Positions 52,160-60,418 of a stretch of DNA of 64,000 nt are shown piece after piece (the stretch's first letter is position 1; each line of letters begins with the position of its first letter). The notes beneath the pieces are model-generated. The model saw only the letters and a list, made by a program, of their open reading frames with translations, was not told the DNA's origin and ran no database searches. Position numbers and translations under genes: made by a program. This stretch comes from an uncultured Anaerolineae bacterium (GTDB lineage: Bacteria; Chloroflexota; Anaerolineae; J036; Brachytrichaceae): NCBI GenBank assembly GCA_937927775.1, contig CALBEF010000030.1:32665-96664 (forward strand). Reading direction: 5' to 3'.

Positions 52160-52660
52160 ATGCGAGCCATTCTTCAGCGTGTGACACAGGCCTCGGTGAA
52201 AATAGAAGGGCGCATCGTCGGCGCGATCGACCACGGCGTGCTGATCCTGTTGGGCATCACGCACGACGACACGCCGGCCCAGGCCGACTGGCTGGCGGCC
52301 AAAATTGCGACGTTGCGCATCTTCCGCGCCGCCGACGGCGGGTCGCACTTCGACCGCACGCTGCGCGATGTGGCCGGCGCGGCGCTGGTGGTCTCGCAGT
52401 TCACGCTGTACGGCGAGGCGCGCAAAGGCCGGCGGCCCGACTTCACGCGCGCCGCAAAGCCGGATGTGGCCGCCCCGTTGATCGACTACTTCTGCGACCA
52501 GTTGCGCCGGCAGGGGGTGCGCGTCGAGACCGGCGTGTTTGGCGCGGACATGGCTGTAGCGTTGGTGAACGACGGGCCGGTGACGCTCATCCTCGACGCG
52601 CCGGCGCGTCAGGGGGCGGGCGCGGATGAAGACGGCGCGATGCCCTTGAGCAGGGCGTAG
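52160..52660 (+). CDS. dtd: D-aminoacyl-tRNA deacylase
   Basis: DTD hydrolyses D-amino acids mischarged on tRNA. The 166-aa protein has [20 protein letters not shown], the [18 protein letters not shown] helix, the active-site strand [20 protein letters not shown] and the second catalytic loop [21 protein letters not shown] ends eight bases before the ATG. Its 3' end overlaps the convergent hypothetical gene by 52 bases. Confidence 0.93.
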   Translation: MRAILQRVTQASVKIEGRIVGAIDHGVLILLGITHDDTPAQADWLAAKIATLRIFRAADGGSHFDRTLRDVAGAALVVSQFTLYGEARKGRRPDFTRAAKPDVAAPLIDYFCDQLRRQGVRVETGVFGADMAVALVNDGPVTLILDAPARQGAGADEDGAMPLSRA

Positions 52661-53115
52661 TGGATGGTCGAGAGCGCGTTGCGCCACTTGTGGTTCAGCA
52701 TCGGCGCGTAGCACAGGCAGCCGGCGTAGTCCAACTCGAGCGGGCGCAGGATGGCCGCTTCGAGCGTCATGCCGCAGAAGGATTGCGGCTCGCGCAATTC
52801 GCGCAGGAACGGCTCGCGCTGGGTCATGTAGGCGCACATTTCGGTGGCGCCGGGGTTGTTCTCCAGCGGCAACTCGACCCAGGCGTTCTCGACGATTAGT
52901 CCGTCGGGGCCGGGGCGCAGGGTGACATGAAACGTGGCGACGAAAGCCTGTCCGCCATCGTTGCACGTGCTGCCGGCGTAGTGATAGTGGCACTGCCACA
53001 CGCCGTCCTCGCCCGGCTCACAGGCGAGATCGGCGCGCGCCCATTTGTCCAGCGCGCGCGCTGGAACGGTGTACTGGATCGGCTTTACAAGCGAGGTGAG
53101 CGGCGTTGGCATCAT
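52609..53115 (-). CDS. Conserved hypothetical protein
   Basis: I do not recognise this 168-residue protein. It is cysteine-rich for its size ([40 protein letters not shown]) and has alternating beta strands ([40 protein letters not shown]). No signal peptide or membrane segment. TATTCT lies nine bases before the start ATG. Codon use is like its neighbours. The 3' end overlaps dtd. Confidence 0.6.
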   Translation of the reverse strand: MMPTPLTSLVKPIQYTVPARALDKWARADLACEPGEDGVWQCHYHYAGSTCNDGGQAFVATFHVTLRPGPDGLIVENAWVELPLENNPGATEMCAYMTQREPFLRELREPQSFCGMTLEAAILRPLELDYAGCLCYAPMLNHKWRNALSTIHYALLKGIAPSSSAPAP

Positions 53116-53239
53116 CGAGCCGGGAGAATACCATATCCAGCCGTCATCGTGCGAAAGATGGATGCGCGCCTGTGCCCATCAGCCCATGCCGGCAGGGGGG
53201 CGAGCCGGCACACTGGGTGTCATTCCAAGAGGCGCAATT

Positions 53240-53710
53240 ATGCGTGAGAACACATCATCCGACAGCAATCAGAATCAAAACCAGAGTCAGCCGGATTCCC
53301 GTGAGCAGCAGCTCGATTGGCGCGAGATGCGTCGCCAGGAACGCGCGGAGTGGCGCGCAGCGCGGCGTCAATGGCGCGGCAACAATGGCTGGATCGGCGG
53401 CGCCATCCTGATCCTGCTGGGCGTCATCTTCCTGCTTCAGAACGCCGGCATCTTTTTCGCGCAGAACTGGTGGGCGGTCTTCATTCTGATCCCTGCCCTG
53501 GGTTCGCTCTGGACGGCCTACACGCTCTATCGCAACACAGGTGAGCCGGGCAGTCCGCCTTTCATCGGCTCGCTGGTGATCGGCGTGTTGCTGCTGTTGC
53601 TGGCGCTGGGACTCCTGTTTGGCATCGACGCAGGCTTTTTCCTGCCGGTGGCGCTGATTCTGGGCGGAATCGGCGTGCTTGCGGTGGGAATCCTCAATCC
53701 CCGGCGCTGA
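53240..53710 (+). CDS. DUF5668-type (LiaI/LiaF-like) membrane protein
   Basis: The 156-aa protein has a charged, Gln/Arg-rich N-terminus (NQNQNQSQPDSREQQLDWRE). Four hydrophobic helices follow (GWIGGAILILLGVIFLLQNA, WWAVFILIPALGSLWTAYTL, IGVLLLLLALGLLFGI, FFLPVALILGGIGVLAVGIL). The GGAILILLGVxFLLxNxG and WWxxFIL patterns match LiaI-LiaF-like/DUF5668 proteins, sometimes tied to envelope stress. The start is the ATG at 53240. A terminator follows. Confidence 0.75.
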   Translation: MRENTSSDSNQNQNQSQPDSREQQLDWREMRRQERAEWRAARRQWRGNNGWIGGAILILLGVIFLLQNAGIFFAQNWWAVFILIPALGSLWTAYTLYRNTGEPGSPPFIGSLVIGVLLLLLALGLLFGIDAGFFLPVALILGGIGVLAVGILNPRR

Positions 53711-53740
53711 ATCCGCAAACCGAGGCCGGTCGCGCTGTCT

Positions 53741-53770
53741 CACCCTTGCTTCCCCGGCAAGGGTGTTTTT
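53741..53770 (+). terminator. Intrinsic terminator
   Basis: CACCCTTGC and GCAAGGGTG flank seven bases, followed directly by TTTTT. Confidence 0.88.
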
Positions 53771-53947
53771 GTCGTCGGGTGAGTCGCTGACCACCCCTGC
53801 GCTGCAATGCGCCAGGCTGAGCCGTGGCCCTGCCGCGAATGTCCTCCAAATGGCCGACGGGTCGGCGAAGCCAAAGGCGCATGTCAAGGAGGGGCAACGC
53901 CGGCATACTGAAGTCAGTCGAAAGGCATTGAAAGAACGGGCAGTGAG

Positions 53948-54556
53948 ATGTCGCGTGAAGGAAAGTTTGAGGTGGATCCAATGACCATGCAACATGAGGG
54001 GATGACAGGCCGGGGGCGCTCCATCGGCGCGCTGGTGACGGCCCTGGTGCTGATCGGCGCCGGCGTGTGGATTCTGGCGCTGAACCTGGGCGCGCCGCTG
54101 CCGGACCTCTGGCAGTTCTGGCCTGTTCTCCTGGTTGCCGTCGGCGTGTTTCAGGCGCTCGCCTATGCGGCCAATCCGCGCGCCAACCCCGACGGCGGCC
54201 GGCTGTGGAGCGGCCTGATGGCGACGATGGTCGGCGCACTGTTTCTCGCCATCAGCCTGGGCGCCACGGTGACCGTGTTCGATGCGCGCGTGGCGCTGAG
54301 CTGGACGTACTTCTGGCAGGTGTGGCCGGCCTTTCCGGCGTTTGCCGGAGTGGCCTGGCTGGCGCAATACGCGGCCACCGGCTTTCGGCGCCACGGCCTG
54401 CTTGTCGTCGGCTTCGGCGCGCTGGCCACCGGCGTGTTGGGCTTTGGCGCCATGTATGGGCTGTGGACGGCAAGCGTATTGGCAATGCTGTGGCCGGTCG
54501 CGCTGATTCTGGCCGGCGTTGCCGTGCTGGTCAGCGCAGCCACGCGCCGGCACTGA
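53948..54556 (+). CDS. DUF5668-like multi-helix membrane protein
   Basis: This 202-aa protein is hydrophobic, with about six helices (GALVTALVLIGAGVWILALN, LWQFWPVLLVAVGVFQALAY, GLMATMVGALFLAISLG, YFWQVWPAFPAFAGVAWLAQ and two more). The repeated G-A-x-L-I-x-x-G and WPVLLxxxG motifs suggest the same superfamily as the gene upstream, arranged as an internal duplication. Function unknown. Start may be the ATG at 53948 or 53981. Convergent with the ABC ATPase gene. Confidence 0.65.
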   Translation: MSREGKFEVDPMTMQHEGMTGRGRSIGALVTALVLIGAGVWILALNLGAPLPDLWQFWPVLLVAVGVFQALAYAANPRANPDGGRLWSGLMATMVGALFLAISLGATVTVFDARVALSWTYFWQVWPAFPAFAGVAWLAQYAATGFRRHGLLVVGFGALATGVLGFGAMYGLWTASVLAMLWPVALILAGVAVLVSAATRRH

Positions 54557-54568
54557 CCCGTCTCACGC

Positions 54569-55354
54569 TCAACCCTCAGCCAGTTGCCGGGCCAGCAAAG
54601 CGCGCCGCGTCTCGGCGCATTTCTCGTAGAAGTCCGGCTGTGCTCGATACGCCTCGCTGCCGGCGCGCGGGTTGTCGACCACCACCGGCTGCGTGTGTGG
54701 CGGCTGCCCCAGCACCAGAATGCGCCGGCCCAGAAAGACGGCATCCTCGATGTTGTGCGTCACCATGATCAGTGTCAGGCCCTGCTCGCGCTGTAACTCC
54801 AGCGTCAGGTTTTGCAGGTCCTCGCGCGTCGGCGCGTCGAGCGCGGCAAACGGCTCGTCCATCAGCAGCACGTCCGGCTCCAGCACCAGCGTGCGGCCAA
54901 TGGCGGCGCGCTGGCGCTGGCCGCCCGAGATCTGCGCCGGGAAACGATGCCGCACCGCGTCGATGCCCAGGCGTTTCAACCAGAAATCGACGCGCGCCAT
55001 CGTCGGGCCAACCGCGTGATCGGCCGGCGCGTGGCGGCCATCCGGCCCGTAGTAGTTGCGCAGCTTCAATCCCAGCGCCACGTTCTGCTCGATGGTGGCC
55101 CACGGCAGCAGGCCGTAGTCCTGTAGCACAAGACCGGTGCGCGGGCGGGGGCGATCGATGATCTGTCCGTCGATGAGCGCGTGGCCGGCGGTGGGCGCGC
55201 GCAGACCCGACAGCAACATCAACAGCGTGGATTTGCCGCCGCCGGACGCCCCGACGACGGCCCACGTCTCCCCGCGCGCCACCGACCAGTTGAACCGCTC
55301 GAACACGGGCTGGCCGGGCGTGTAGGCGAACGTGATGTCGCGCAGTTCGATCAT
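54569..55354 (-). CDS. ABC transporter ATP-binding protein (nitrate/sulfonate/taurine type)
   Basis: The 261-aa ATPase has Walker A VVGASGGGKSTLLMLLSGLR, a Q-loop LVLQDYGLLPWATIEQNVAL, signature FPAQISGGQRQRAAIGRTLV and Walker B DVLLMDEPFAALDAPTREDL, with switch ITHN-type MVTHNIEDAV. The LLPWxTxxxNVxL pattern is typical of SsuB/TauB/NrtD. The partner binding-protein gene lies 58 bases upstream, but no permease gene is next to them. The 50 bases before the ATG are all heptamer repeat. Confidence 0.9.
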   Translation of the reverse strand: MIELRDITFAYTPGQPVFERFNWSVARGETWAVVGASGGGKSTLLMLLSGLRAPTAGHALIDGQIIDRPRPRTGLVLQDYGLLPWATIEQNVALGLKLRNYYGPDGRHAPADHAVGPTMARVDFWLKRLGIDAVRHRFPAQISGGQRQRAAIGRTLVLEPDVLLMDEPFAALDAPTREDLQNLTLELQREQGLTLIMVTHNIEDAVFLGRRILVLGQPPHTQPVVVDNPRAGSEAYRAQPDFYEKCAETRRALLARQLAEG

Positions 55355-55404
55355 GCGTGGTGCGTGGTGCGTATTGCGTATTGCGTGGTGCGTATTGCGT
55401 ATTA
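55355..55404. repeat. GCGTATT/GCGTGGT heptamer array
   Basis: Seven heptamer units fill the whole spacer between the ABC ATPase start codon and the vicinity of the binding-protein stop codon. Confidence 0.9.
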
Positions 55405-55412
55405 GGGTGGGG

Positions 55413-56369
55413 TTACTTCAGGTCAAGGGCCACGAGTTTGTCGTAGGGCACAGGGGACTGAATCAGCCCCTTGCCGATCATCCAGTCCTGCACGTCCCTG
55501 AACTGCGCCTCACCGGGCGCGGCGCTGGTGGGCAGTTGGGGCAGGGTGTACTTGCCGGCCAGCGGCGCGGGGATGAGCTTCTTTTCGATCATCAATTCGT
55601 TCCATTTGGCCGGATCGGCGTTCACGTCGGTGATGGCTTTGTCGAGCGCGCCGAGGAACCTGCGCACCGTCTGCGGCCTGTTTTTCAATGTCGTCACGCT
55701 GAACGACAACACGCTGTTGCCGATCTCGGTATGCGCGCGGTCGTCCACGATCACCCGCGCGCCATCCTGAATCGCCAGCGAGTAGAAGGGGTCGGGGAGC
55801 GTGGCTGCTTTGAGCTGGCCCTGAGCGAGCAATTGCAGCCGGTCGGCAATGCGGACAATGCTGGTGGTTTGGATGTCCTCGCCGGCCAGCCCCTCCAACT
55901 GCAACAGCCGGTCGGTGACGTAGGCAATCACGGTGCCGTCGGAGATGCCGATCTCGACGCCCTTCAAATCCTGAACCGTCTGGATGCCGCTGTCTTTGCC
56001 GGCCAGAATGGCGTACTGGGCGATGTCGGGCGTGGCCGTGCGCGCGAAACGGACGACGGCGATTTTCTGTTCGTCTCTGTTGTACAAGACGGTCGAGACC
56101 AGGTCGTTGATCATGCCGTCGATCTGGCCGGCCTGCATCAACTGGTCGCGCTCGGCGGCCGAAGCAACCGGCACGAACTCGACCTGCACGCCGGCCGCTT
56201 TGAAATAGCCCTGCGCCTCGGCCACGTGCATCGGCAGGGCTTCCAGAATCGGCAGCAACCCCAGTTTGAGCGTGCTGTCTTCAGCCGGTGTTGCCGGCTG
56301 GCAGCCGGCGGTTACTGTCCCGGCAACCAGCGCGCCGGCCGCGAGCAATCCAATCACACGTCTGCGCAT
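55413..56369 (-). CDS. ABC transporter substrate-binding lipoprotein (NMT1/SsuA-like)
   Basis: The 318-aa protein begins with a lipoprotein signal peptide (MRRRVIGLLAAGALVAGTV then lipobox TAGC), so it is anchored outside the membrane. The periplasmic-binding fold shows LKLGLLPILEALPMHVAEAQ, GYFKAAGVQVEFVPVASAAE, DGMINDLVSTVLYN, VEIGISDGTVIAYVTDRLLQ and KNRPQTVRRFLGALDKAITD. Family members bind taurine, sulfonates, nitrate or pyrimidine precursors. GGAGGATGTG precedes the ATG at 56369. It follows ubiA in the same direction. Confidence 0.88.
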   Translation of the reverse strand: MRRRVIGLLAAGALVAGTVTAGCQPATPAEDSTLKLGLLPILEALPMHVAEAQGYFKAAGVQVEFVPVASAAERDQLMQAGQIDGMINDLVSTVLYNRDEQKIAVVRFARTATPDIAQYAILAGKDSGIQTVQDLKGVEIGISDGTVIAYVTDRLLQLEGLAGEDIQTTSIVRIADRLQLLAQGQLKAATLPDPFYSLAIQDGARVIVDDRAHTEIGNSVLSFSVTTLKNRPQTVRRFLGALDKAITDVNADPAKWNELMIEKKLIPAPLAGKYTLPQLPTSAAPGEAQFRDVQDWMIGKGLIQSPVPYDKLVALDLK

Positions 56370-56404
56370 CACATCCTCCTTGAACCACGCCACGATTTGC
56401 GTCA

Positions 56405-57268
56405 TCAGCGACTATACAACCCGGCCAGCGCGCCGGCAAAAAGTGTCACGCTGATGTAGCCGTTGACGTTGAAGAACGCCAGATTGACTTTGGACAGATC
56501 GTCCGGCTTCACCAGCGAGTGCTCATAGATGAGCAGGCCGGCTGCCACGAGCAGCGCCAGCCAGTACAGCGCGCCCAGTCCCGTCCACGCGCCCACCGCC
56601 GCCAGCAGCGCGATGGTCAGCGCGTGACACACCTTTGCCAGACGCAGCGCGGCGGCGTTGCCAAAGCGGGCCGGGATGCTGTGCAGATGTTCGGCGCGGT
56701 CGAACTCGGTGTCCTGGCAGGCGTAGATCAGATCGAACCCGCCGATCCAGACCGTGACGGCGAACAAGAGCAGCCAGGCCGGCAGGTCCTGGGCGGTGAA
56801 CAGGGAGCCGCGAATGGCCGCCCACGCGCCCATCGGCGCCAGCCCGTCGGTGAAGCCGAGCACAAAGTGCGACAGCCAGGTGAAGCGTTTGGTGTAGGCG
56901 TAGCCGGCCAGAAAGAGCAGCGCGCCGGGCAACAGCGCCAGCGTCAGGGGATGCAGTTGCCAGGCCGCCAGCGTCAGAACCAGCAGCGACACGACCAGCC
57001 CCATCGCCACCGTGCGGACGCTGATCCGGCCGGCCTGGATGGGGCGATTGGCCGTGCGCGGATTGCGCGCGTCGATGCGCCGGTCGGCCAGCCGGTTCAT
57101 GCTCATGCCGAAGGTGCGCGCGGCGGCCATGGCAACGGTGATCCAGAAGAACTGGCCGAACGCCGGCAGGCCGTCGGCCGCCAACACCATGCCCAGCCAG
57201 GCGAACGGCAGCGCAAAGATGGTGTGCTCGAACTTGATCAGATCGAGAAAAGCCGCGACTTGCTTCAT
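56405..57268 (-). CDS. UbiA-family prenyltransferase (menaquinone biosynthesis type)
   Basis: The 287-aa integral membrane enzyme attaches a polyprenyl chain to an aromatic acceptor. It has the first Asp motif MSMNRLADRRIDARNPRTAN, the second motif DLIYACQDTEFDRAEHLHSI and about eight helices. The NRxxDxxxDxxNxRTxxRP form and the adjacent ubiD-type gene suggest the futalosine-pathway MqnP rather than 4-hydroxybenzoate transferase. The gene order ubiD-ubiA-binding protein-ATPase lies on one strand. Confidence 0.88.
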   Translation of the reverse strand: MKQVAAFLDLIKFEHTIFALPFAWLGMVLAADGLPAFGQFFWITVAMAAARTFGMSMNRLADRRIDARNPRTANRPIQAGRISVRTVAMGLVVSLLVLTLAAWQLHPLTLALLPGALLFLAGYAYTKRFTWLSHFVLGFTDGLAPMGAWAAIRGSLFTAQDLPAWLLLFAVTVWIGGFDLIYACQDTEFDRAEHLHSIPARFGNAAALRLAKVCHALTIALLAAVGAWTGLGALYWLALLVAAGLLIYEHSLVKPDDLSKVNLAFFNVNGYISVTLFAGALAGLYSR

Positions 57269-57348
57269 GGCGCTTGACGATGGTCAATTGACGACTGAAG
57301 GTTTACGGGGCCGGCGTCAATTCGCGCTTCATCAGATTCACAGGCCTC

Positions 57349-57381
57349 AGGTGTCGGACTTCTCGAAGAAGTCCGACACCT
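57349..57381. repeat. AGGTGTCGGACTTCT palindrome (copy 1)
   Basis: A 15-bp perfect inverted repeat with a three-base centre. A related copy lies at 63500-63532 with matching AGRTGTCGGACTTCT arms. Confidence 0.8.
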
Positions 57382-57389
57382 ATGGGCGC

Positions 57390-58865
57390 TCAAAACCCGT
57401 ACTCGCGCCAGCGCCGGCTCACCCGTTCGACGATCTCCGGGGACATGGCAATCTCGGTCGGCCAGCCGCGCGGATGCCCGTCGGCCGGGCCTTTGGCCGT
57501 GGCGTCGATGCCGATCTTGCCGCCAAATGAGTCGCGCGTGGAGGCATGATCGAGCTGATCCACTGCGCCCTCAACGAGGGTCACATCGCGTTTCCAATCC
57601 ACGTTGCCCAACACGCGCCAGGCCACATCGCGCAGGTCGTGCACGTTCACGTCCTGATCGACGACGACGATGGCCCTGGTCAGCATCATCAGGCCCAGGC
57701 CCCAGATGCCGAACATCACTTTCTGAGGATGGCCGGGGAAGCGTTTGCGAATAGAGACGATGATGAGATTGTGAAAGACGCCCTCGGCCGGCATGTTGTA
57801 GTCCACTACTTCGCCCAGGAACAGCCTCAAGAGCGGCAGGAAAAGCCGCTCGGTGGCCTTGCCCATCCAGTAATCTTCCATCGGGGGCTTGCCGACCACG
57901 GTGGCCGGGTAAATGGCGTCGTTGCGCCGGGTGACGGCGGTGACGTGGAAGACCGGGAAGGTGTCGGCCGGCGTGTAGAAGCCGGTGTGATCGCCGAACG
58001 GCCCTTCGACATCCTGCTCGTTCGGGTCCACGTACCCCTCGATGACGATATCGGCTTCGGCCGGCGCTTCGATGGGCTGCGTCACACAGGGCGTGAACGC
58101 GACCGGCCTGCCGCGCAGATAGCCGGCCAGCAGATACTCGTCGATGTTCGGCGGCAACGGCGCCGACGCGCACCACATCGACGCCGGGTCGCCGCCCAGG
58201 GCGATCGCGCAGGGGATGGCCGGCTTGCGCGTTTCCTGCGCGACGCGCTGATGTTCGGCCCCGCCCTTGTGCCGCTGCCAGTGCATCATCAGCGAGCGGG
58301 CGTCGCGCACTTGCAGGCGATACATGCCCACGTTGCGCGTCCCGCTGGCCGGGTCGCGCGTAATGACCTGCGGCAGGGTGATGTAGCGTCCGCCGTCGAG
58401 CGGCCAGCATTTCAGAATAGGCAATTCGGCCAGCGCGCGGTCGAGTTGCGCGTCCTCGGTCATCACGATGTCCTGGCAGGGGGCGCGCTTGACCATTTTC
58501 GGTTTCAGCCCGATGGCGGCCAGCACGCCCAGCATGTCGCCGGCGCGATTGAGCGCAGCGCCCAGCCCTTTCGGCAACTTGAGGTCGATGACGGCGGCCA
58601 GGTTGCTGCTCAACTCGTCGAGCGTCGACACGTTGAGCGCCAGAGCCATGCGTTGCGCATTGCCGAAGGCGTTGATGAGCACCGGCAATGACGAGCCTTT
58701 GACGTTCTCGAACAGCAAAGCTCTGTTGTCTCGCTCCGGCCCTTTGCTCACCCGGTCGGTGATCTCGGTGATCTCCAGTTCGGGGTCCACGGACGCCTGG
58801 ATGCGGACCAACTCGCCGCGTTGTTCCAGCGCCTGCACAAATTCGCGCAGATTGCGGTAGGACAT
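57390..58865 (-). CDS. UbiD-family decarboxylase (menaquinone type, MqnL-like)
   Basis: UbiD enzymes decarboxylate aromatic acids with prenylated FMN. The 491-aa protein shows LREFVQALEQRGELVRIQAS, LPILKCWPLDGGRYITLPQV, ASGTRNVGMYRLQVRDA, AIALGGDPASMWCASAPLPP, the catalytic ERxx-type segment EQDVEGPFGDHTGFYTPADT and FPGHPQKVMFGIWGLGLMML. It is adjacent to a UbiA gene, which together supports the last prenylation/decarboxylation steps of menaquinone synthesis. The start ATG abuts a CAGAAT-type repeat array with no Shine-Dalgarno. The prenyl-FMN synthase UbiX is not in the window. Confidence 0.9.
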   Translation of the reverse strand: MSYRNLREFVQALEQRGELVRIQASVDPELEITEITDRVSKGPERDNRALLFENVKGSSLPVLINAFGNAQRMALALNVSTLDELSSNLAAVIDLKLPKGLGAALNRAGDMLGVLAAIGLKPKMVKRAPCQDIVMTEDAQLDRALAELPILKCWPLDGGRYITLPQVITRDPASGTRNVGMYRLQVRDARSLMMHWQRHKGGAEHQRVAQETRKPAIPCAIALGGDPASMWCASAPLPPNIDEYLLAGYLRGRPVAFTPCVTQPIEAPAEADIVIEGYVDPNEQDVEGPFGDHTGFYTPADTFPVFHVTAVTRRNDAIYPATVVGKPPMEDYWMGKATERLFLPLLRLFLGEVVDYNMPAEGVFHNLIIVSIRKRFPGHPQKVMFGIWGLGLMMLTRAIVVVDQDVNVHDLRDVAWRVLGNVDWKRDVTLVEGAVDQLDHASTRDSFGGKIGIDATAKGPADGHPRGWPTEIAMSPEIVERVSRRWREYGF

Positions 58866-58963
58866 CGGGAGTCAGAATACAGAAGTCAGAACACAGAATA
58901 CAGAAGTCGGAACAAGAGCGCACTCCCGGCTCCCGACTCCTGACCACTGACTCCTGACGACTA
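58866..58963. repeat. CAGAATA/CAGAAGT and CTCCTGA heptamer arrays
   Basis: The whole spacer between the ubiD start codon and the UDG stop codon is made of heptamer-like units. Confidence 0.8.
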
Positions 58964-59581
58964 TCAGAACAGGCTGAGCTGTTCGGCCTGATCGGAGGCG
59001 GGCTTTTCGGCCGGCTTCTCTTCCGGCTTGCGCTGCGCCTCGGCCACGATTTGCCTGAGCTTGCGGAAGTCTTCTTCGACTGTGGCGCGCAACGATTGCT
59101 GGTGCAGCGCGGCGGCGGGGTGGAACATGGCCACGACAACCCGGCCTCCGGCGCGTTTGGCTCTGCCATGCACAGCAGAGATTTTCTCGTTGGGGAACCA
59201 GCGCGCCATGGAAAAGCGACCCAGCGTGACAATCACTCTGGGGTTGATCAGCTCGATCTGCCGGTCGAGATAGCGCGCGCAGGCCTGTATCTCTTCGGGC
59301 AGCGGGTCGCGGTTGCCGGGCGGCCGGCACTTGACCACGTTGGTGATATACACCTCCTCGCGCTTGAAGCCGGCGATTTGCAGCAGCTCGTTCAGAAACT
59401 GGCCGGCTGCGCCGACGAATGGGCGGCCCTGCTTGTCTTCGTTGAAGCCGGGGCCTTCACCGATGAACATGATCTCGGCATTCGCCGGGCCTTCGCCGGG
59501 TACGGCATTGGTGCGCGTGCGGGACAACTCGCACAGGGCGCACCGGCGCACCTCGCCGGCCAAAGTGTTGAGGTTTTCCAT
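58964..59581 (-). CDS. Family 4 uracil-DNA glycosylase with a C-terminal clamp-binding motif
   Basis: It excises uracil from DNA using a fold stabilised by a 4Fe-4S cluster. Cluster cysteines are seen in RRCALCELSRTR, VVKCRPPGNR and IQACARYL. Active-site motifs are MFIGEGPGFNEDKQGRPFVG and the C-terminal MFHPAAALHQQSLR. The tail after residue 185 is Glu/Lys/Pro-rich and ends DQAEQLSLF, a near-perfect match to the QL(S/D)LF beta-clamp binding motif. The length is 205 aa. TATAAT ends eight bases before the ATG at 59579-59581. Confidence 0.93.
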   Translation of the reverse strand: MENLNTLAGEVRRCALCELSRTRTNAVPGEGPANAEIMFIGEGPGFNEDKQGRPFVGAAGQFLNELLQIAGFKREEVYITNVVKCRPPGNRDPLPEEIQACARYLDRQIELINPRVIVTLGRFSMARWFPNEKISAVHGRAKRAGGRVVVAMFHPAAALHQQSLRATVEEDFRKLRQIVAEAQRKPEEKPAEKPASDQAEQLSLF

Positions 59582-59589
59582 CAGACCGG

Positions 59590-59595
59590 ATTATA
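59590..59595 (-). promoter_or_regulatory. TATAAT -10 element of the UDG gene
   Basis: A perfect TATAAT on the minus strand, eight bases upstream of the start codon, with no Shine-Dalgarno. Confidence 0.55.
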
Positions 59596-59661
59596 AGAGG
59601 GGCTGCCTCGCTCCCTCGCTCCCGGATTTGGAACTTTCAGGACGGGCAATCGCGCGGCGCG

Positions 59662-60399
59662 CTACGCTGTCGCCAGCCGGCGCCGCAGGGCCTGTTCCAG
59701 ATCGGCCAGGCGCTGCTTGTACTCCGGGCGCTGGAACTGCTGCACCGTCATGATGAGCGCGTCCTCGCCGTTGTCGCGGTAGTAGTGTTTGCGCAGGCCG
59801 ACTTCCTCGAAGCCGTACTTGAGGTAAAGATTCCGGGCCACGGTGTTGCTTACGCGCACTTCGAGCGTCACGAAGATGGCGGCGCGTCGCTCGGCCTCGC
59901 GCATCAGGCTCAACAGCAGCAATTCGCCGACGCCGCGACCGCGCCAGGCCGGATGCGAGGCGATGGTGCTGACGTGCGCCTCGTCCACGAACATCCACAT
60001 GCCGGCATATCCGGCAATGGTGGATGCGTCGTCCGGCGACATGCCCTGTGGCGAGCCCGGCGACATGGGTCTGAATCCGAGCAGGCGCTGAAGCCACCCG
60101 CGCGAGCGGGCGCGCAAGCGGGGACGAGGCAGCGGGGCGGGATGGATGCTGGCCGGCTGGCCGGCCGGCAGCGCGCGCGCCACGATGAAGTGCGCATTGG
60201 TGTTTTGCAGCAGCTCATAGCGGTAGGCTTGCTCCGGCCAGGGCAGGGGGAACGAGGCGCGCTCGATATCCATGACCGCCGGGATATCGGCCAGCGCCAT
60301 CAGCGTAATCTGGAAAGTGGCTGCGTTCAACTTAGCCGGCGCGTCCGGTTTCTCCCGCGCGAGGGTTTCTTTGCTCGTGTCTGATTGGGCCTGTGCCAT
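59662..60399 (-). CDS. rimI: Ribosomal-protein-alanine N-acetyltransferase-like GNAT protein
   Basis: The 245-aa GNAT protein has DIPAVMDIERASFPLPWPEQ, the acetyl-CoA motif HPAWRGRGVGELLLLSLMRE and the RimI-like VRVSNTVARNLYLKYGFEEV followed by YYRDNGEDALIMT. About 60 extra residues (PAGQPASIHPAPLPRPRLRA onward) interrupt the usual 150-residue core before the AGYAGMW strand. It lies directly downstream of tsaB and tsaE, the common tsaE-tsaB-rimI order. In several bacteria RimI works alongside t6A synthesis genes. Confidence 0.85.
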   Translation of the reverse strand: MAQAQSDTSKETLAREKPDAPAKLNAATFQITLMALADIPAVMDIERASFPLPWPEQAYRYELLQNTNAHFIVARALPAGQPASIHPAPLPRPRLRARSRGWLQRLLGFRPMSPGSPQGMSPDDASTIAGYAGMWMFVDEAHVSTIASHPAWRGRGVGELLLLSLMREAERRAAIFVTLEVRVSNTVARNLYLKYGFEEVGLRKHYYRDNGEDALIMTVQQFQRPEYKQRLADLEQALRRRLATA

Positions 60400-60418
60400 G
60401 GTCGGGGTGAGTGTAGCA

